DNA of 64,000 bases. Origin: Beta vulgaris subsp. vulgaris (Eukaryota; Streptophyta; Magnoliopsida; Caryophyllales; Amaranthaceae). The position numbers and the translations under genes are program-made. How positions within the stretch are numbered: position 1 is the stretch's first letter; every line of letters starts with the position of its first letter. Location: positions 33,293,508 through 33,357,507 of the forward strand of contig NC_079202.1 in assembly GCF_026745355.1 (NCBI RefSeq), written 5' to 3'. Shown here piece after piece: positions 1 to 10,977 of the stretch. The notes below the pieces were generated by a model. It saw only the letters and a list, made by a program, of their open reading frames with translations, made no database searches and had not been told where the DNA came from.

Positions 1-380
1 ATGTCTCAGGCTATTATACAATGAATTGCGTGCATCTAGTGAGCCAATGTTGGTTGGTTATGTCAAGCTTAGTACGAGATAACAGTTCTTAAATAACAAA
101 AGGAGGTGAAAGACTATCTCAAGTCTTCTTTGAAAACATGTTCTCGCTTGGACATAAGATCGTTCTTCTCCTTACATTGAATCGTATGCTTCTAAACTCA
201 CTTTACTTTAATTAAATTGACTATTAGTGTTCTACGATTAATAATAACTATTTTATTGTTGTAGGAATCATTGGACACTGATTGCAATATGTTTGTCACA
301 TAACGAAGCCTACCACTTTGATTCTTTGCGTAAAGAAACAATGCGGCCCTTACTAGTCAAATCATTGTGCGCACTTATTT
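1..380. other. Unassigned AT-rich sequence
   Basis: No convincing reading frame, RNA or terminal repeat is visible. The segment leads into the 160-bp duplication that follows and is probably part of the same decayed transposon, but nothing in it proves this. Confidence 0.3.
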
Positions 381-700
381 TGGCCTTTTCGCTCCCAAAA
401 TGTACTTATCAAGTGATTTAACCCCAAATTTTCTTTGAACATGATTATATGAGGCATAATATAACTAGTATGTAGATTCTTAGGCTTTAATTTATTGTTT
501 GTTGCATTTCGGGAACGAAAAGGCCATTTTCGGCCTATTTTGGCCTTTTCGCTCCCAAAATGTACTTATCAAGTCATTTAACCCCAAATTTTCTTTGAAC
601 ATGATTATATGAGATATATTATAACTAGTGTCTATACTTTTATGCTTGCATTTGTTTTTGATTGAATTTCGGGAAGGTATATGTCATTTTTAGAACTACT
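381..700. repeat. 160-bp tandem duplication with a palindromic joint
   Basis: Two adjacent copies of a 160-bp unit begin at 381 and 541 with the same opening (TGGCCTTTTCGCTCCCAAAA) and diverge towards their 3' ends. The joint, about 508-556, is an imperfect inverted repeat: GGGAACGAAAAGGCCA is mirrored by TGGCCTTTTCGCTCCC, so single-stranded DNA or RNA could fold into a stem of about 16 bp. This arrangement is common in introns or subterminal parts of DNA transposons; that origin is inferred. Confidence 0.7.
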
Positions 701-990
701 AACTACGGTAAAATGATTGAATTCTTATATATGTGTTTATTCCTTGGTTGTTTTGCAAGGTTTATGAGAATTCCAAACCAAGTTCGAGAAACTTCAGCAA
801 AGAAGAAAAGATGAAGTTCGGGATAAGTTGGCGTCCACATTACCGATGATTGCATATGATACATTTTAGCTCGAATGTACTAGTTTCTATCAATTCTATG
901 TACACTTTTTACATTATTAAATATATTTGAAGTTAATTATTACCTTTCTCCACTTGTCATATATTATTGCATTTGCATTTTTTTTTGTCC
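701..990. other. AT-rich spacer, possible transposon tail
   Basis: A short purine-rich stretch near 780-865 could be the last exon of a lost transposon gene, but no frame stays open over a useful length. The rest is AT-rich and without signals I recognise. Confidence 0.25.
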
Positions 991-1000
991 AAGGGAGGTT

Positions 1001-1440
1001 TTGGGTGGGGGTGGGGGTGGGGGTGGTGGTGGGGCTACTGGGTGGGCTGGGGATTGGGGTGCAGGGCTGGTGGCAGGGGTGTGGCAGGGGTGTGGTAGAG
1101 GGGTGGGCAGGGGGTGTGGCAGAGGGGTGGGCTAGGGGATGTGTAGGGGTGGGCAGGTGTGGGCTGGGGGTGGGCAGGGGGGGTGGGCTGGGGGTGGGCA
1201 GCAGGTCTGGGTGGGTGTGGGGGTGGGTAGCGGTGTGGGCTGGGGTGGGCAGCAGGTCTGGGTGGGTGTGGGGGTGGGTAGGGGTGTGGGTTGGGGTGGG
1301 AAGCAGGTCTGGGTGGGTGTGGGGGTGGGTAGGGGTGTGGGCTAGGGTGGGTGGGTGTGGGGGTGCGTGGGCTGTGGTGGGCAGAGGCAGGGGGTGGGCT
1401 GGGGTGGGCAGGGGCTGTGGGTGGGATGGGGTGTGCAGGC
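1001..1440 (+). repeat. G-rich minisatellite, 51-bp core unit
   Basis: The plus strand is almost pure G and T. A 51-bp unit carrying GCAGGTCTGGGTGGG recurs at 1201, 1252 and 1303, and shorter GGGGTGGG variants fill the flanks. The many GGG/GGGG runs give strong G-quadruplex potential on the plus strand. Because 51 is divisible by 3, long glycine/valine/tryptophan-rich (plus) and proline/histidine-rich (minus) frames stay open; these are composition artefacts, not genes. Confidence 0.85.
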
Positions 1441-1480
1441 TGATTTTTTATTTTAAAAAAAAAAAAATTCAGCAAGAAGG

Positions 1481-1750
1481 GCTGCGCTAGTTGCGAAAAG
1501 CGCAGCCCTTCAAGCATGAAGGGTTGTGCTTTTCTCAACTAGCGCAGCCCTTCATGCCCTTCATTCTTGAAGGGCTGCGCTTTTCTCAACTAGCGCAACC
1601 CTTCATAGTAGGAAGGCTCGTGAAGGCTGCAGCCCTTCAAGCTTAGAAGGGTTGCACTTGTAAAACGCAGCTCTACTTAAAAAGTGAAGGGCTGCTATTG
1701 AAAGGGCTGCTGTCAAAAAGCGGAGCCCTACAGGCCATTTTCAGCACAGC
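1481..1750. repeat. Palindromic GGGCTGCGC repeats
   Basis: The motif GAAGGGCTGCGC and its reverse complement GCGCAGCCCTTC alternate several times, so adjacent copies can pair into hairpins separated by short loops such as TTTTCTCAACTA. Arrays like this are typical of the subterminal regions of CACTA or other DNA transposons, where transposase binds. No CACTA/TAGTG terminus or target duplication was found next to it, so the family is not settled. Confidence 0.65.
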
Positions 1751-1789
1751 CCTTCTTCATTTTTCCACTATTGTCTCTCTCTCTCTCTT

Positions 1790-2936
1790 TTAGCCTACCT
1801 TTCTCTTTCTCCCTAGTACTTATTAATTTTCAAGGTGCGTGTATATGTAGATCTTTAATAATTATTTTTCTACCTTATTATCATGTTTTTAGGAAAATAT
1901 TTTATATTGAAGTTTATGTTTTTATTATGAACTGCATGTGTTTTATATGAACATGTTTGAATGTGTACAAATTTTATTTATGAACTTTGAATTATGTCTT
2001 TCGTTTAATATAATTATAAAGTTTGATCTTTGAATTTATATTCAAATATTTTAGAAGGAGTTTGATCTTTAGATTATGTTTAAATATTTAAAAAGGAGTT
2101 GTTTTGAATAATTATTATTTTTCAAAAGTTACCTCTTAAGCAAGTTATTTTATTTATGCCTTTATATGGCTAAATTTATAAGTAGTACTATTCTTTTTAA
2201 AGGAGGATTATTTCAGAAGGATTTTGATTAGATATATGATCTTTATGATCGCAATTATAAAGAGGCAACGGCTTGTTATTTATTAGCAAGAACGATAACC
2301 ATTATATTATTTACCCATGTACTTTTTGTATAAGTCATGTGGACAAGGTAGTAACCCCTCGTAATAGACTCGGTAAAGAATACTAAACTTGGAGGGTGTG
2401 CACACTTTAGGAAAGGTACCTAGGCAAGGAAAAAGAATTTTTAAAGTTGTATATATACTTTATATTATATAAGTATTATCAAGTACACAAAAAGGTTTTT
2501 TGAAATTAAATATTTCAAAGGATTAATTAAATAAAGTGTTTAATATTCCGCATATACATGTACTCAGTATTTTTATTGACACGCATTTATTTGTTTTGTG
2601 TTGTTTTATGGCTTTGTCCCTGTGATGATCCTATTTTGGCGAGGAGAATTTACAGGTTGATTTGATGCATACTTCATGTGGGGGGAGTTAGTGAGGAATC
2701 ATAATTAGTCAACGAGTTGTTATTTTACTTTATTTATTTCATTGTATATATTGTACAATAAAGTTTATATTAATAAAGAGAAGCTTATTAGTTATTTCCG
2801 CTGCATTAGTTTAAGTTCAGTTAATAGTTAGTATTAAAGCCTTTAATGTTATCACGTGGCGGTAATACTCTCAAGTTTCTCAAGTAATTTATATTAAAAT
2901 GTATTTTCCAAAAGAGAAAAATTTGGGGGTGTTACA
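1790..2936 (-). repeat. Gypsy-type LTR remnant, probably minus orientation
   Basis: The right edge reads GGGGGTGTTACA; its complement TGTAACACCCCC is a common start of Del/Tekay-like plant LTRs. The body is AT-rich, with conserved-looking blocks around 2640-2720 and 2840-2880. No matching second LTR or pol domain is in the neighbouring sequence, so this is a solo or truncated LTR. Only the right boundary is supported; the left one is approximate. Confidence 0.5.
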
Positions 2937-3886
2937 CACGCAGCAGCACTGCAATGCCTAAGATTAATGGTTTGAAAGTTTTATGATGTTTCTTGTTGAA
3001 GAAGAAACGTTACTTGAAGAAGAAGAAAAAACATGAGAGAAGGGGAAATAAAGAAAATCGTGAGGAGAGAGAAGAAATGAGGCAGCCGAAAACTTTAGAG
3101 AGAAGAGAGAAAATAAATCTTTGTGTGGGGTAAAGTAATTGGGTATTAAGATATTTATAAGGAGCTTTCTTTTGGGCTTAGGAAAAGGAGATTTGGCTCA
3201 ATAAAATTTGATGATGAATAGGATAAATAAATTAGAACTCCTAACATCAAAATAATTCCTTTTTCCTAATCTACTTAGAATTTTGGAAAAATTGACAATA
3301 GAGGTCTGAACTTTGGGTGATAATTTTTAAAAGGTCTGAACTATTGATTAACCTGTGTAGGTCCCAACTTTAGGGGGTCTTAACTTTTAGCGGCCTCGAC
3401 GACTTAAAACTGAAGATTTTTTTTTAAATCTCACCTAGTTCCTACATCCCTCCCTCAATCAACCCTTCTGATGTGACCCAAGTTTTACAAGTGATGACCT
3501 ATTAAGTCAGTTTTAAGTCACTAAGGCCTGCTAAAAGTTAAGACCCTCTAAAGTTAGGACCTACACAGGTTAATCAATAGTTCAGACCTTTTAAAAATTA
3601 TCACCCAAAGTTCAGACCTCTATTGTCAATTTTTCCTAGAATTTTTGGTTCCTCAAGTCCACTTAGACTTCTTTTCCAAATCAAATTAATATTTCAAACC
3701 TTTTTCAAAGCTTGCCTAAATAAAATATTTTTAACTTCTTTAAATCCTTAAAATAATTTATTTTGACTTTTAAAATAGTCAACCTTCTTTAAATAAATAA
3801 ATCATTTGAAACTAAATTATATTTAAATATAAATATATAAATACTAAAATATATTTATAAAATCCGTAAAATTATGGGGTATTACA
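2937..3886 (-). repeat. Second Gypsy-type LTR remnant, minus orientation
   Basis: Read on the minus strand this starts TGTAATACCCC at 3886, the usual start of Tekay/Del chromovirus LTRs. Downstream on that strand lie a TATA-like CTTATAAATATC (about 3150-3165) and a CT-rich leader, as expected for U3-R-U5. It is interrupted by the Mutator MITE at 3285-3636 and abuts the LTR remnant on its left. Orientation and family are inferred from the terminal bases and promoter-like motif. Confidence 0.5.
3285..3636. mobile_element. Mutator-like MITE with 9-bp target duplication
   Basis: A 352-bp element with inverted arms of roughly 128 bp (3285-3412 and 3507-3636) around a short centre. Both ends read GGAAAAATTGACAATAGAGG inward. 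It is flanked on both sides by the same 9 bases, TAGAATTTT (3276-3284 and 3637-3645), the target-duplication length of the Mutator superfamily. It has no coding capacity, so it is non-autonomous. Removing it joins the two halves of an LTR remnant, so it inserted after that retroelement. Confidence 0.92.
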
Positions 3887-4175
3887 AATAATGAATCATT
3901 TCAATTCAATAGTGCACCATACCTGATAAGACATATAGGTCATACCAATACAATAATGCACCTTGCATGACAGACCTATCAGACCATTACATGGGGAGTA
4001 ACGCATTTGGATCGACAATCAACCACTCCATACCAATCTAATATCAAACAATTATAATAATGATTCCAATATGTAGTCACAACACTAGAAACATTAATAA
4101 GTATCCAAAAAGTAAATGATAAAAAATTTAAAATTATTACTTTAACTTTCATAAAATAAATAAATTAATTACATT
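3887..4175. other. Probable retroelement internal remnant
   Basis: Non-coding AT-rich sequence just beyond the LTR edge at 3886. Given the minus orientation of that LTR, it could be the element's 3' internal region, but no domain or polypurine tract is clear enough to confirm this. Confidence 0.3.
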
Positions 4176-4192
4176 ATTTAAGAACATGCTTA

Positions 4193-4808
4193 GATTCTAA
4201 AATATGTTAGTTAACTGCACAAAACCCTAGCCGCCCTCCTTTCTCTTTTTTTCTCTCAAACCCTAGTCTCCCCTACCTTTTTTCACCAATTAGGGGTTGC
4301 CATGGATGATTTCATCCATGGTAAGCCCTTTTTTTCCTTTTATTTTTAGTTTTTAGTTCATTTATTTCTTGTTTTGTTAAATAAAGTAGTCTACGTATGA
4401 GATTTTCTCAAACCCTGTTATGGAGTTTTTAGTGTCTATTGTGCGGATCTCCTTCTCCCTCATGAGAATTGTGAGTATGGTTCTTTTGTCTTCAGGTAGG
4501 AGAAATTGTTCTCGTTGTTTGAAGTTTAACACTAAACATGAAGGTATTGGAATCTCGTATGCGGTCAACATGGTTAGTTCAAGAATGTTCTTCCCAAACT
4601 ATGTCATAATGATAAACTTCCTCATCAATTGCTGCTTGATTCAGCAAATACAAGGGGGTTGCGCTGTATTGCTCGATATAGTTCATTATAGTTTCTTTGA
4701 AGATGAATTTGATCTAACCTTGTTTGATTGAATTTTGTTTTTCTTTAGTACCTATTGTAGATGTCGTTTGGCCTTCAATTAAAGAAATTTCTCTTTCAAA
4801 AGAAAAAA
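4193..4808 (+). mobile_element. Internally deleted LINE copy with 17-bp target duplication
   Basis: The 616-bp insert is flanked by perfect 17-bp direct repeats (ATTTAAGAACATGCTTA at 4176-4192 and 4809-4825), as left by target-primed reverse transcription. The left part resembles a plant LINE 5' leader (CCCTAGCC followed by CT-rich sequence, then ATGG near 4300). The right part resembles a LINE 3' end, with TTTCTCTTTCAAAAG and a short A-run. No RT or endonuclease domain lies between, so the copy has both ends but lacks the middle. A processed transcript mobilised by a LINE is an alternative. Confidence 0.75.
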
Positions 4809-4879
4809 ATTTAAGAACATGCTTAAACTAGGATATTACAGCATAACTGACATTAACAAAAATTACAACATTGATAATT

Positions 4880-6020
4880 ATTAACTATCCTCAAGTATTC
4901 ATCAGTTCATTCCATAAATTATCTCGTGCAACTATCACTTGTAGTAATTTGTACTTAAGTTATCGTTCTTTCATAGCGATCGCTTGTTCTTTTGTCCTTT
5001 ATTATTTTATTCGCTCTACTTCGATAAACTCTTTCATTGCTTTTGAAGTTTCTTCATTTGAATTGAGAATATTTGTGAGCATTTCTTGTAAGGATCCATA
5101 ACATCTTGACAATTTTTTGCTTTTGTTTTTGAACTCTAGGCTGTGCAAGGGCGTTAGCACTCCTCGATGTTGTTTTAGTTGATGAAGTGGAAAAGTTTTC
5201 GCTTTCGTCAAGACTTGTTCTTTTCTCACTCCCTTCACTCTCCCCAATATGATTGATATCAATTCCGGTAAGATAAGTAGGAGAATAAAAAAGAGGAGTT
5301 AAAGAATCAAACGTTTACACAAAAGTAGACATGGGCATGAGACGGGCCGGGCTTTTTCACGGGCTCGGCCCACGGGCTTAGGAAAATGTCGGGCCGGGAT
5401 TGAAATTTCCAAATTTGTCTCGGCCTAGCCCAGGCCCGCGGGCCGGGCTCGTGCCTCCCGCGGGCCTGACCCGTGTTTTATGTTGTTTTTTTGTATTTTT
5501 GACAATTTTAGGCTAAAAAACAAAGGAAAAGGAGTGTTCGGCCCAAGGGCCGGCTCATGCGGGCTCGTGCCGGTGCGGGCCTGCAATAAAATTTCTTGAC
5601 CGTGACGGGCCCGCGGCCCACGTAGCGGACAATGGGCCGGGCCGGCCCGACCCATGCCCACCTCTATACAAAAGCGTTCACAAATTCAGGTTGATATAAT
5701 GTGATCTTTCCCATGCAAAACCAAACTTGCAATTCTCCTTTAAACAATAAACCAATTCAGCTTGTTCTGCAACATATAAATCAAACTCACCACTCTTTTG
5801 TCGTTGTAATTGATTAACACATGCAACATATTTTGCTACAATGTTCTTATGTTACCTCAACGACGCTTGAGCATCGTCTTGATTCTTTCACCTTATTCTT
5901 TCCTATTTTTGTCTTAATAACTCACTATCTTACCCTCAAAAGACCTTGTCGGCTTGATTTGTCCCATTTATATTATCATGAGCGTAGTAAGGAGTTTAAA
6001 TTATTTGAATCCATGACTAC
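4880..6020 (-). pseudogene. Decayed transposon-type MYB/NAM-associated protein gene
   Basis: Minus-strand translation gives two related blocks: about 5690-5870 (VAKYVACVNQLQRQ followed by a Glu/Ala/Lys-rich helix) and 5002-5262 (ending EMLTNILNSNEETSKAMKEF). This looks like the MYB/SANT plus NAM-associated proteins encoded as ORF1 by PIF/Harbinger-type transposons. Frameshifts and stops break the frame, and the hAT MITE at 5326-5666 lies between the blocks. The family assignment rests on pattern memory only and no complete protein can be made. Confidence 0.35.
5326..5666. mobile_element. GC-rich hAT MITE with 8-bp target duplication
   Basis: A 341-bp element with ends TAGACATGGGCATG and, inverted, TAGAGGTGGGCATG. 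It is filled with GGGCCGGGC/CGGGCCC subterminal motifs and is far more GC-rich than its surroundings. It is flanked by CACAAAAG (5318-5325) and TACAAAAG (5667-5674), an 8-bp hAT-type target duplication with one mismatch. It has no coding capacity. Confidence 0.85.
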
Positions 6021-6515
6021 AAAAAGTTGAGTTTGAATTAGTTGAATCCATAACTAAAAAAAATAAATGATAATGAAATAGAATGATAGAAGTTTGAGTA
6101 CAGTATTTTTTTAATGGAAGTTGTTGTAGGTAAGCATTTGGGGATATGTGTTAATTGGAGATTTGTGTTAAATTATTTTCCAAAAAATTTCTAACCATTA
6201 TACATTAAATTAACCATTTATAAAACAGTATAACAAGTTTAAAATACCCATTCAGTACATATTCTTATAAGTAGTTGTTGATAGCTGTATCTTTTCCCCA
6301 GATATCAATAAAATTGGTGTTCCTTCCTAAATATGCATGAGTTTTCAATATCTTATTCCTTCCTCTATTTGCCAAAATGTCACATAGTGCTTTAACTCTC
6401 CACCAACTATTAGTAAAAAATAGTCTCCTGTTTCATAAAATTTACACCTAACTCGTATTAAGAGTCTTCATTTCACATGTAAGAGTTGCTTCTTAGCTTA
6501 AAAAAATCTTTCTCG
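6021..6515. other. AT-rich intergenic sequence
   Basis: No supported gene, RNA or repeat boundary is visible. It ends at the TAA target duplication (6516-6518) of the Harbinger element. Confidence 0.3.
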
Positions 6516-7115
6516 TAAGAGCATGTACAATGGGTTGGTTTTAGGTTGGTCTAGCAAATAGTAAAACTAGTTTTACTTAGTTTTATTATTGGGGCACTTG
6601 GCCCTTTGGGTTGGTTGGTCTTGATTTCCGAACCATATGGACCTAGGATAGAGTGCACAAGACCAATAAATCTCAAACGCGTGGCAAGAAACTGGCAAAA
6701 AAATTATGACGGGCCCTTGTGAAACGCAACGTTGGAAGAAGAAAAATGCAGCAGCATTGGCGGAACGCTGCACCAAGCAACATGCAGAATAAATGACAGC
6801 AGCTTGCTGTCAGTGGCCCTCACGCACGTCAGAGGCCCACTCACCAGCAAGTGGCAGCGCGCCACATGTCTTTTTTCTGCAACACTCTTTACTTTTAATG
6901 CTCAACAGTAATTTTGTAACGTTCTAAAGTTTGTTACATTAATAAAAAAAATAAGGTTATTAATTATTTTAAAAAAATAATTACAATAATGGCTATAAAA
7001 TATTTTTATCTATAAATTGAGTCCAAAATTTCATATATTTTACCAAACTTCTTCCCAACCTATTTCTTTCTAATTACTCTCTCCTACCTAATATTACTTA
7101 TATTAAGCCAATATT

Positions 7116-8054
7116 ATGGATTCAAATAATCCAAACCACACACAAAATTCCCAAAATAATTTTCAAATCGATCCAAGTGTGCTACAAAATCGGAATTCCA
7201 AAGAATGTTTATGTTTTTTCAAAGCCAATCGAATTACCAAAATTCTCAACAAGCTACAAAACAATCTCCACAAAGTTCTAATCATCTATTCCAACAACAA
7301 GCTCAACCATCTTTTCCTCTATCCCAACATATTTCACAAAAACATGAACAACCTCACGAAAATGATGATGTAGTTGAAATCTATCACCAAAAATTTAAAA
7401 CACTCCTTCAAAAAAAGCCACAACACCAAAGTTTCAATGGAATGCAGATGAAGATCATGCACTCATTTCGGCGTATCTATAATGCAGAGTAGATGTGTTG
7501 AAGGGAACCGACCAAAATGATGACAGTTTCTAGGGTTTAGTATTTGAGAGTGTGGAAGAGTCACGACGACTCAATCCAACATTACGCCCAAGGACATTCA
7601 AAGCTCTTACTAGTCGTTGGAAAAAAAATCAACGGAGATGTAATGCTTGGGTCTGGATATATACCGAGGCAAAAAGGAAGAAGGGGTCGGCTGCAATGAC
7701 AAAGACGTCCTGACTGAAGCCCGTGAGATGTGGATAAAAGTCCATGGGCCCCGATTTACATTGGAGCATGCATGAAATGTTATGAAACACCATGACAAAT
7801 GGGCAGATGGCACCCAAATGAGCGGCCGAAGCTCAAAACGATCTGGTCCAGACGAAGGTGTGAGCTCAAAATGTCTTGAGGGTTTCAAGAAAGTTAAGAG
7901 TAGGAGAAAAGCCCCAATATCTAGTTCTACATCTCCATCTCAATCCTCTTCAGAATTTACGAGGAGGATTAGTTTGGGAGAAGACTTGCTTGAATATCAA
8001 AAGGAGCGTGATGCCTTGAGAGAATCAACGAAAGAGGAAGATAGAAAGTTCTAA
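7116..8054 (+). pseudogene. Harbinger ORF1 (MYB/SANT-like DNA-binding) pseudogene
   Basis: Three plus-strand frames are needed to follow it: a Gln/Asn-rich N-terminus (7116-7490), a block whose corrected reading has a Trp-Asn-Ala-Asp-Glu-Asp start and KINGDV (about 7440-7700), and a C-terminal Lys/Arg/Ser-rich coil ending at the TAA at 8052-8054. In PIF/Harbinger elements this protein helps nuclear import and DNA binding of the transposase. At least two frameshifts and one stop show that it is dead. Its position just upstream of the transposase gene matches the usual organisation. Confidence 0.7.
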
Positions 8055-8093
8055 ATTTGGAATATATTAATTGCTAAGTCTTCCCTTGATTCG

Positions 8094-8096
<3 letters not shown>

Positions 8097-8142
<46 letters not shown>
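8097..8142. repeat. (GA)n microsatellite
   Basis: About 23 uninterrupted GA dinucleotides between the two Harbinger genes. Polymorphism between individuals would be expected. Confidence 0.95.
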
Positions 8143-8144
<2 letters not shown>

Positions 8145-8343
8145 TATGAAAAACTTAAGCTACAATTTAAGGATAACTATGTTTAGTTAATGTTCATGTT
8201 TATAATTGGTTTTAGTTTGCAATTTAGTTGTATCGTACTTTAATTATGAATGTGTATGTGTCGTTATTTTTGATGATGAATGTATCATTATCATTATCGT
8301 TATAATTATTGTTATCATATCATCATTGTTTTCATAATTTCGT

Positions 8344-9422
8344 ATGCATAAGCATATTTTCCTTCGTATTGTCGAAGGTGTAACAACTGAAGATGATGGG
8401 TTTTTTACGCAAAAACCAGATGCTATTGGAAGGATAGGTGCATCTGCACTGCAAAAATGCACAACGGTCATCAGGATGTTGGCATATGGTTCATCCTCTG
8501 ATGCTGTTGACGAGTACCTGAAAATTGCTTCAAGTACCGCTAGAGAATGCCTTCTTCATTTTGTCGAAGGGGTTGCTAGATTTGGACCTGAATACTTGAG
8601 GAAGGCAAATGCAAATGACATTGAGCGTCTCCTACATGAAGATGGGCCCCGTGGCTTCCCAGGCATGATGAGAAGTATCGATTACATGCACTGGAACTGG
8701 AAGAATTGTCCTCGGGGCTAGAAAGGAATATATCAAGGAAGAAGCAAAACAACACATAATCTTAGAAGGGTTGCTTCAAGTGATTATGGATATGGCATGC
8801 TTTTTTTGGCACCCCGGGTTCATGCAATGATATAAACGTATTGCAGAGGCTCCCGCTTTGATGATGTCCTACAAGGAAGAGCCAGAGGTCAACTTCTCGT
8901 GAACGGGACATCTTATAACATGGGTTACTATCTTACTGATGGCATCTACCCGAGATGGTCAACATTCACCCCGCAATAAAGCTCCCCCAAACCCCAAACA
9001 AAGATATTCACACAACATCAAGAAGCTTTAGAAAAGATGTAGAACATGCATTCAGGGTATTGCAAGCTAGATTTGCAATCATTCGCAAACCCGCTCTCGC
9101 GTGGGATAAAGACATATTTGGAAAATAATCATGGCATGTATCATCATGCACAATATGATTGTTGAAGATGAGCGTGATACTTATCAAAATTACCGAGATC
9201 CGAACGAATATGATAAAGCTTCAAACTCAAAATAACGAGGGGTCATCTAACCAAGCTGGAGAAGACTCCTTCGTTGTGCACAACGGAATACTCGGGGCGC
9301 GAAATTTAGGTGCATACATGAGAAGATCTGAGATGCGAGATGGGGAAACTCACATCTCACTAAAAAATAACTTGGTTGAACACATATGGCGTAAGTTTGG
9401 GCCTAATCGTCAAGTTGATTAA
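8344..9422 (+). pseudogene. PIF/Harbinger DDE transposase pseudogene
   Basis: The first 125 codons (8344-8718) read well as the N-terminal and first catalytic part: ALQKCTTVIRMLAYG, then GFPGMMRSIDYMHWNWKNCP with the first catalytic Asp. After the stop near 8719 other frames supply FDDVLQGRA, YLTDGIYPRWSTF (second Asp) and the third acidic region near 9030-9080 (EALEK...RVLQARFAII). The C-terminus is legible at 9159-9422, ending GPNRQVD. Several frameshifts and stops make it inactive. It would have cut and joined DNA at the GAGCATGTACAAT ends of this element. Confidence 0.88.
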
Positions 9423-9982
9423 CTAACTTTATTTAATTAATTATGGTTTAAGTAATTTCAAATTTCATGTATTTGTGTGTTTTAAATTATCTATCTTTAT
9501 GTATCAATCTATCATGTATTTGTGTTTTAAATTACTATCTTTATGTATCAAATTTCATGTATGTGTGGTTTTTAAATTATCTATCCTTATGTATTAAATT
9601 TCATTTAAAGTAAGCTAATCAACACATAGTTACTATAATCAAGTTAACACTAATTTAATTTAACGTAAGCTAATTAGCTTGTAACGTAATTTAATTGATC
9701 GTAAATAATTTAACGTAATCTAAATTAACGTAATCTAATTAGCTTAGTTTAAATCAATATTTCATATAAAAATAAACATTGAATAAGAGATAGAGTGTAT
9801 ATGGTGGGGTTTTGGTAAAAGTAGGAGAGAGAAATAGAAAAACCAAGTAAGGCCAACCAAACCATTGTGAGACAAAAAACGTGAGTTGGTGGGAGTTTCA
9901 GTGGGATGTGAGGTTTAAGAAGAAGGAAAGGAGAGAGAAAAAAAAAATTCAAAGACCAACAAACCAATTGTACATGCTCTAA

Positions 9983-10857
9983 GAGCATTCTTATCAATGA
10001 ACCCAAATAAATGGTTCATCCTTCTCTCTCCTCTTTTCTCTCTCCTCCACATCATTCTCACAAACCATTTTCAATTTCACTCTTAACCATGAACCCAAAA
10101 ATAATGATTCATCATTCTTTTTTCTTACCCCACCTCATTTTCTCTCTCTTATAATTTTATGAAGTTGTATTAATTAATATAAAATCATTTTATGCTAATT
10201 AATTATAATTAATTAAGTATTATAATTATTAATTTTTAGATACTAATTTTTATTGTATATAAATTTTTGAGGACTAATTAATTATCATAATCTAATTGGT
10301 GTACATTTATAGATAATAAAAAAAATAATGTAATAAAAGAAATGATAATAGGAAAAGAAGAGAAAACTAAAATTGTGAATAAGATATAGCAAAATTGGTG
10401 TCTATTTATAGAGAATAAAAAAAATATGAATTTTGGTATTTTTTAAATTTTTTTTGAATCGTATTTTTTGAAATATTAACGTTACAAAAATTATAACGTT
10501 AAGAATAAAAATGACAAATGAAAATTAAACACTTGTCGGAATTTAATAGGCTCGCAGGCGCAGGAGAGAGCAAGTCATGCCAGCTGGCGCGTCAGAAAAC
10601 TGCTGCCAGATTTTTTTCGTCTTTTTGTGGGTTGTTCCACGAATTAATGAACGACATGTGGCGTTGAGCAATTTTTTTTGGTTTTTCTTCTCCTCCCAAC
10701 TGCCAGCGTGTAAGGTGAACCTTGCTTCCCGAACCATTCGGATTTCCGAATAGTTGGGCCTCGCTCCACGCGTGAACAATTTTTCAGTTCATCATTAAAG
10801 GAAAAAATAATGGTTCAACCTTATGAACCATTTTTGGGTTCATTATTAAGAATGCTC
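9983..10857. mobile_element. Second Harbinger-type element, non-autonomous, sharing a TAA
   Basis: An 875-bp element with TIRs GAGCATTCTTATCAATGAAC and, inverted, GAGCATTCTTAATAATGAAC, both followed by CCAAA. It is flanked by TAA at 9980-9982 and 10858-10860. The left TAA is also the right target duplication of the larger Harbinger element, so the two stand head to tail with nothing between them. No transposase domain is visible. The repeated motif GAACCATT occurs near both ends. Confidence 0.88.
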
Positions 10858-10879
10858 TAAGAGTCACCTAAGAGACCCT

Positions 10880-10881
<2 letters not shown>

Positions 10882-10973
<92 letters not shown>
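10882..10973. repeat. (TA)n microsatellite
   Basis: About 45 consecutive TA dinucleotides directly after the second Harbinger element. Tracts this long often vary in length and can collapse in assemblies. Confidence 0.97.

Positions 10974-10977
<4 letters not shown>

Larger units (their letters stand above)
6519..9979 (+). mobile_element. PIF/Harbinger element (3.46 kb) with both genes decayed
   Basis: The ends GAGCATGTACAATGGGTTGG and, inverted, GAGCATGTACAATTGGTTTG are typical Harbinger TIRs, and the element is flanked by TAA on both sides (6516-6518 and 9980-9982). It carries an ORF1-type MYB/SANT gene and a DDE transposase gene on the plus strand, in the usual order. Both contain frameshifts or stops, so this copy cannot make its own transposase, although its ends look intact. 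Its right TAA is shared with the next element. Confidence 0.92.

Noticed and set aside
927..1538. Long Gly/Val/Trp- and Pro/His-rich reading frames
   Set aside because: They are by-products of the GT-rich minisatellite on either strand; no start context or homology.
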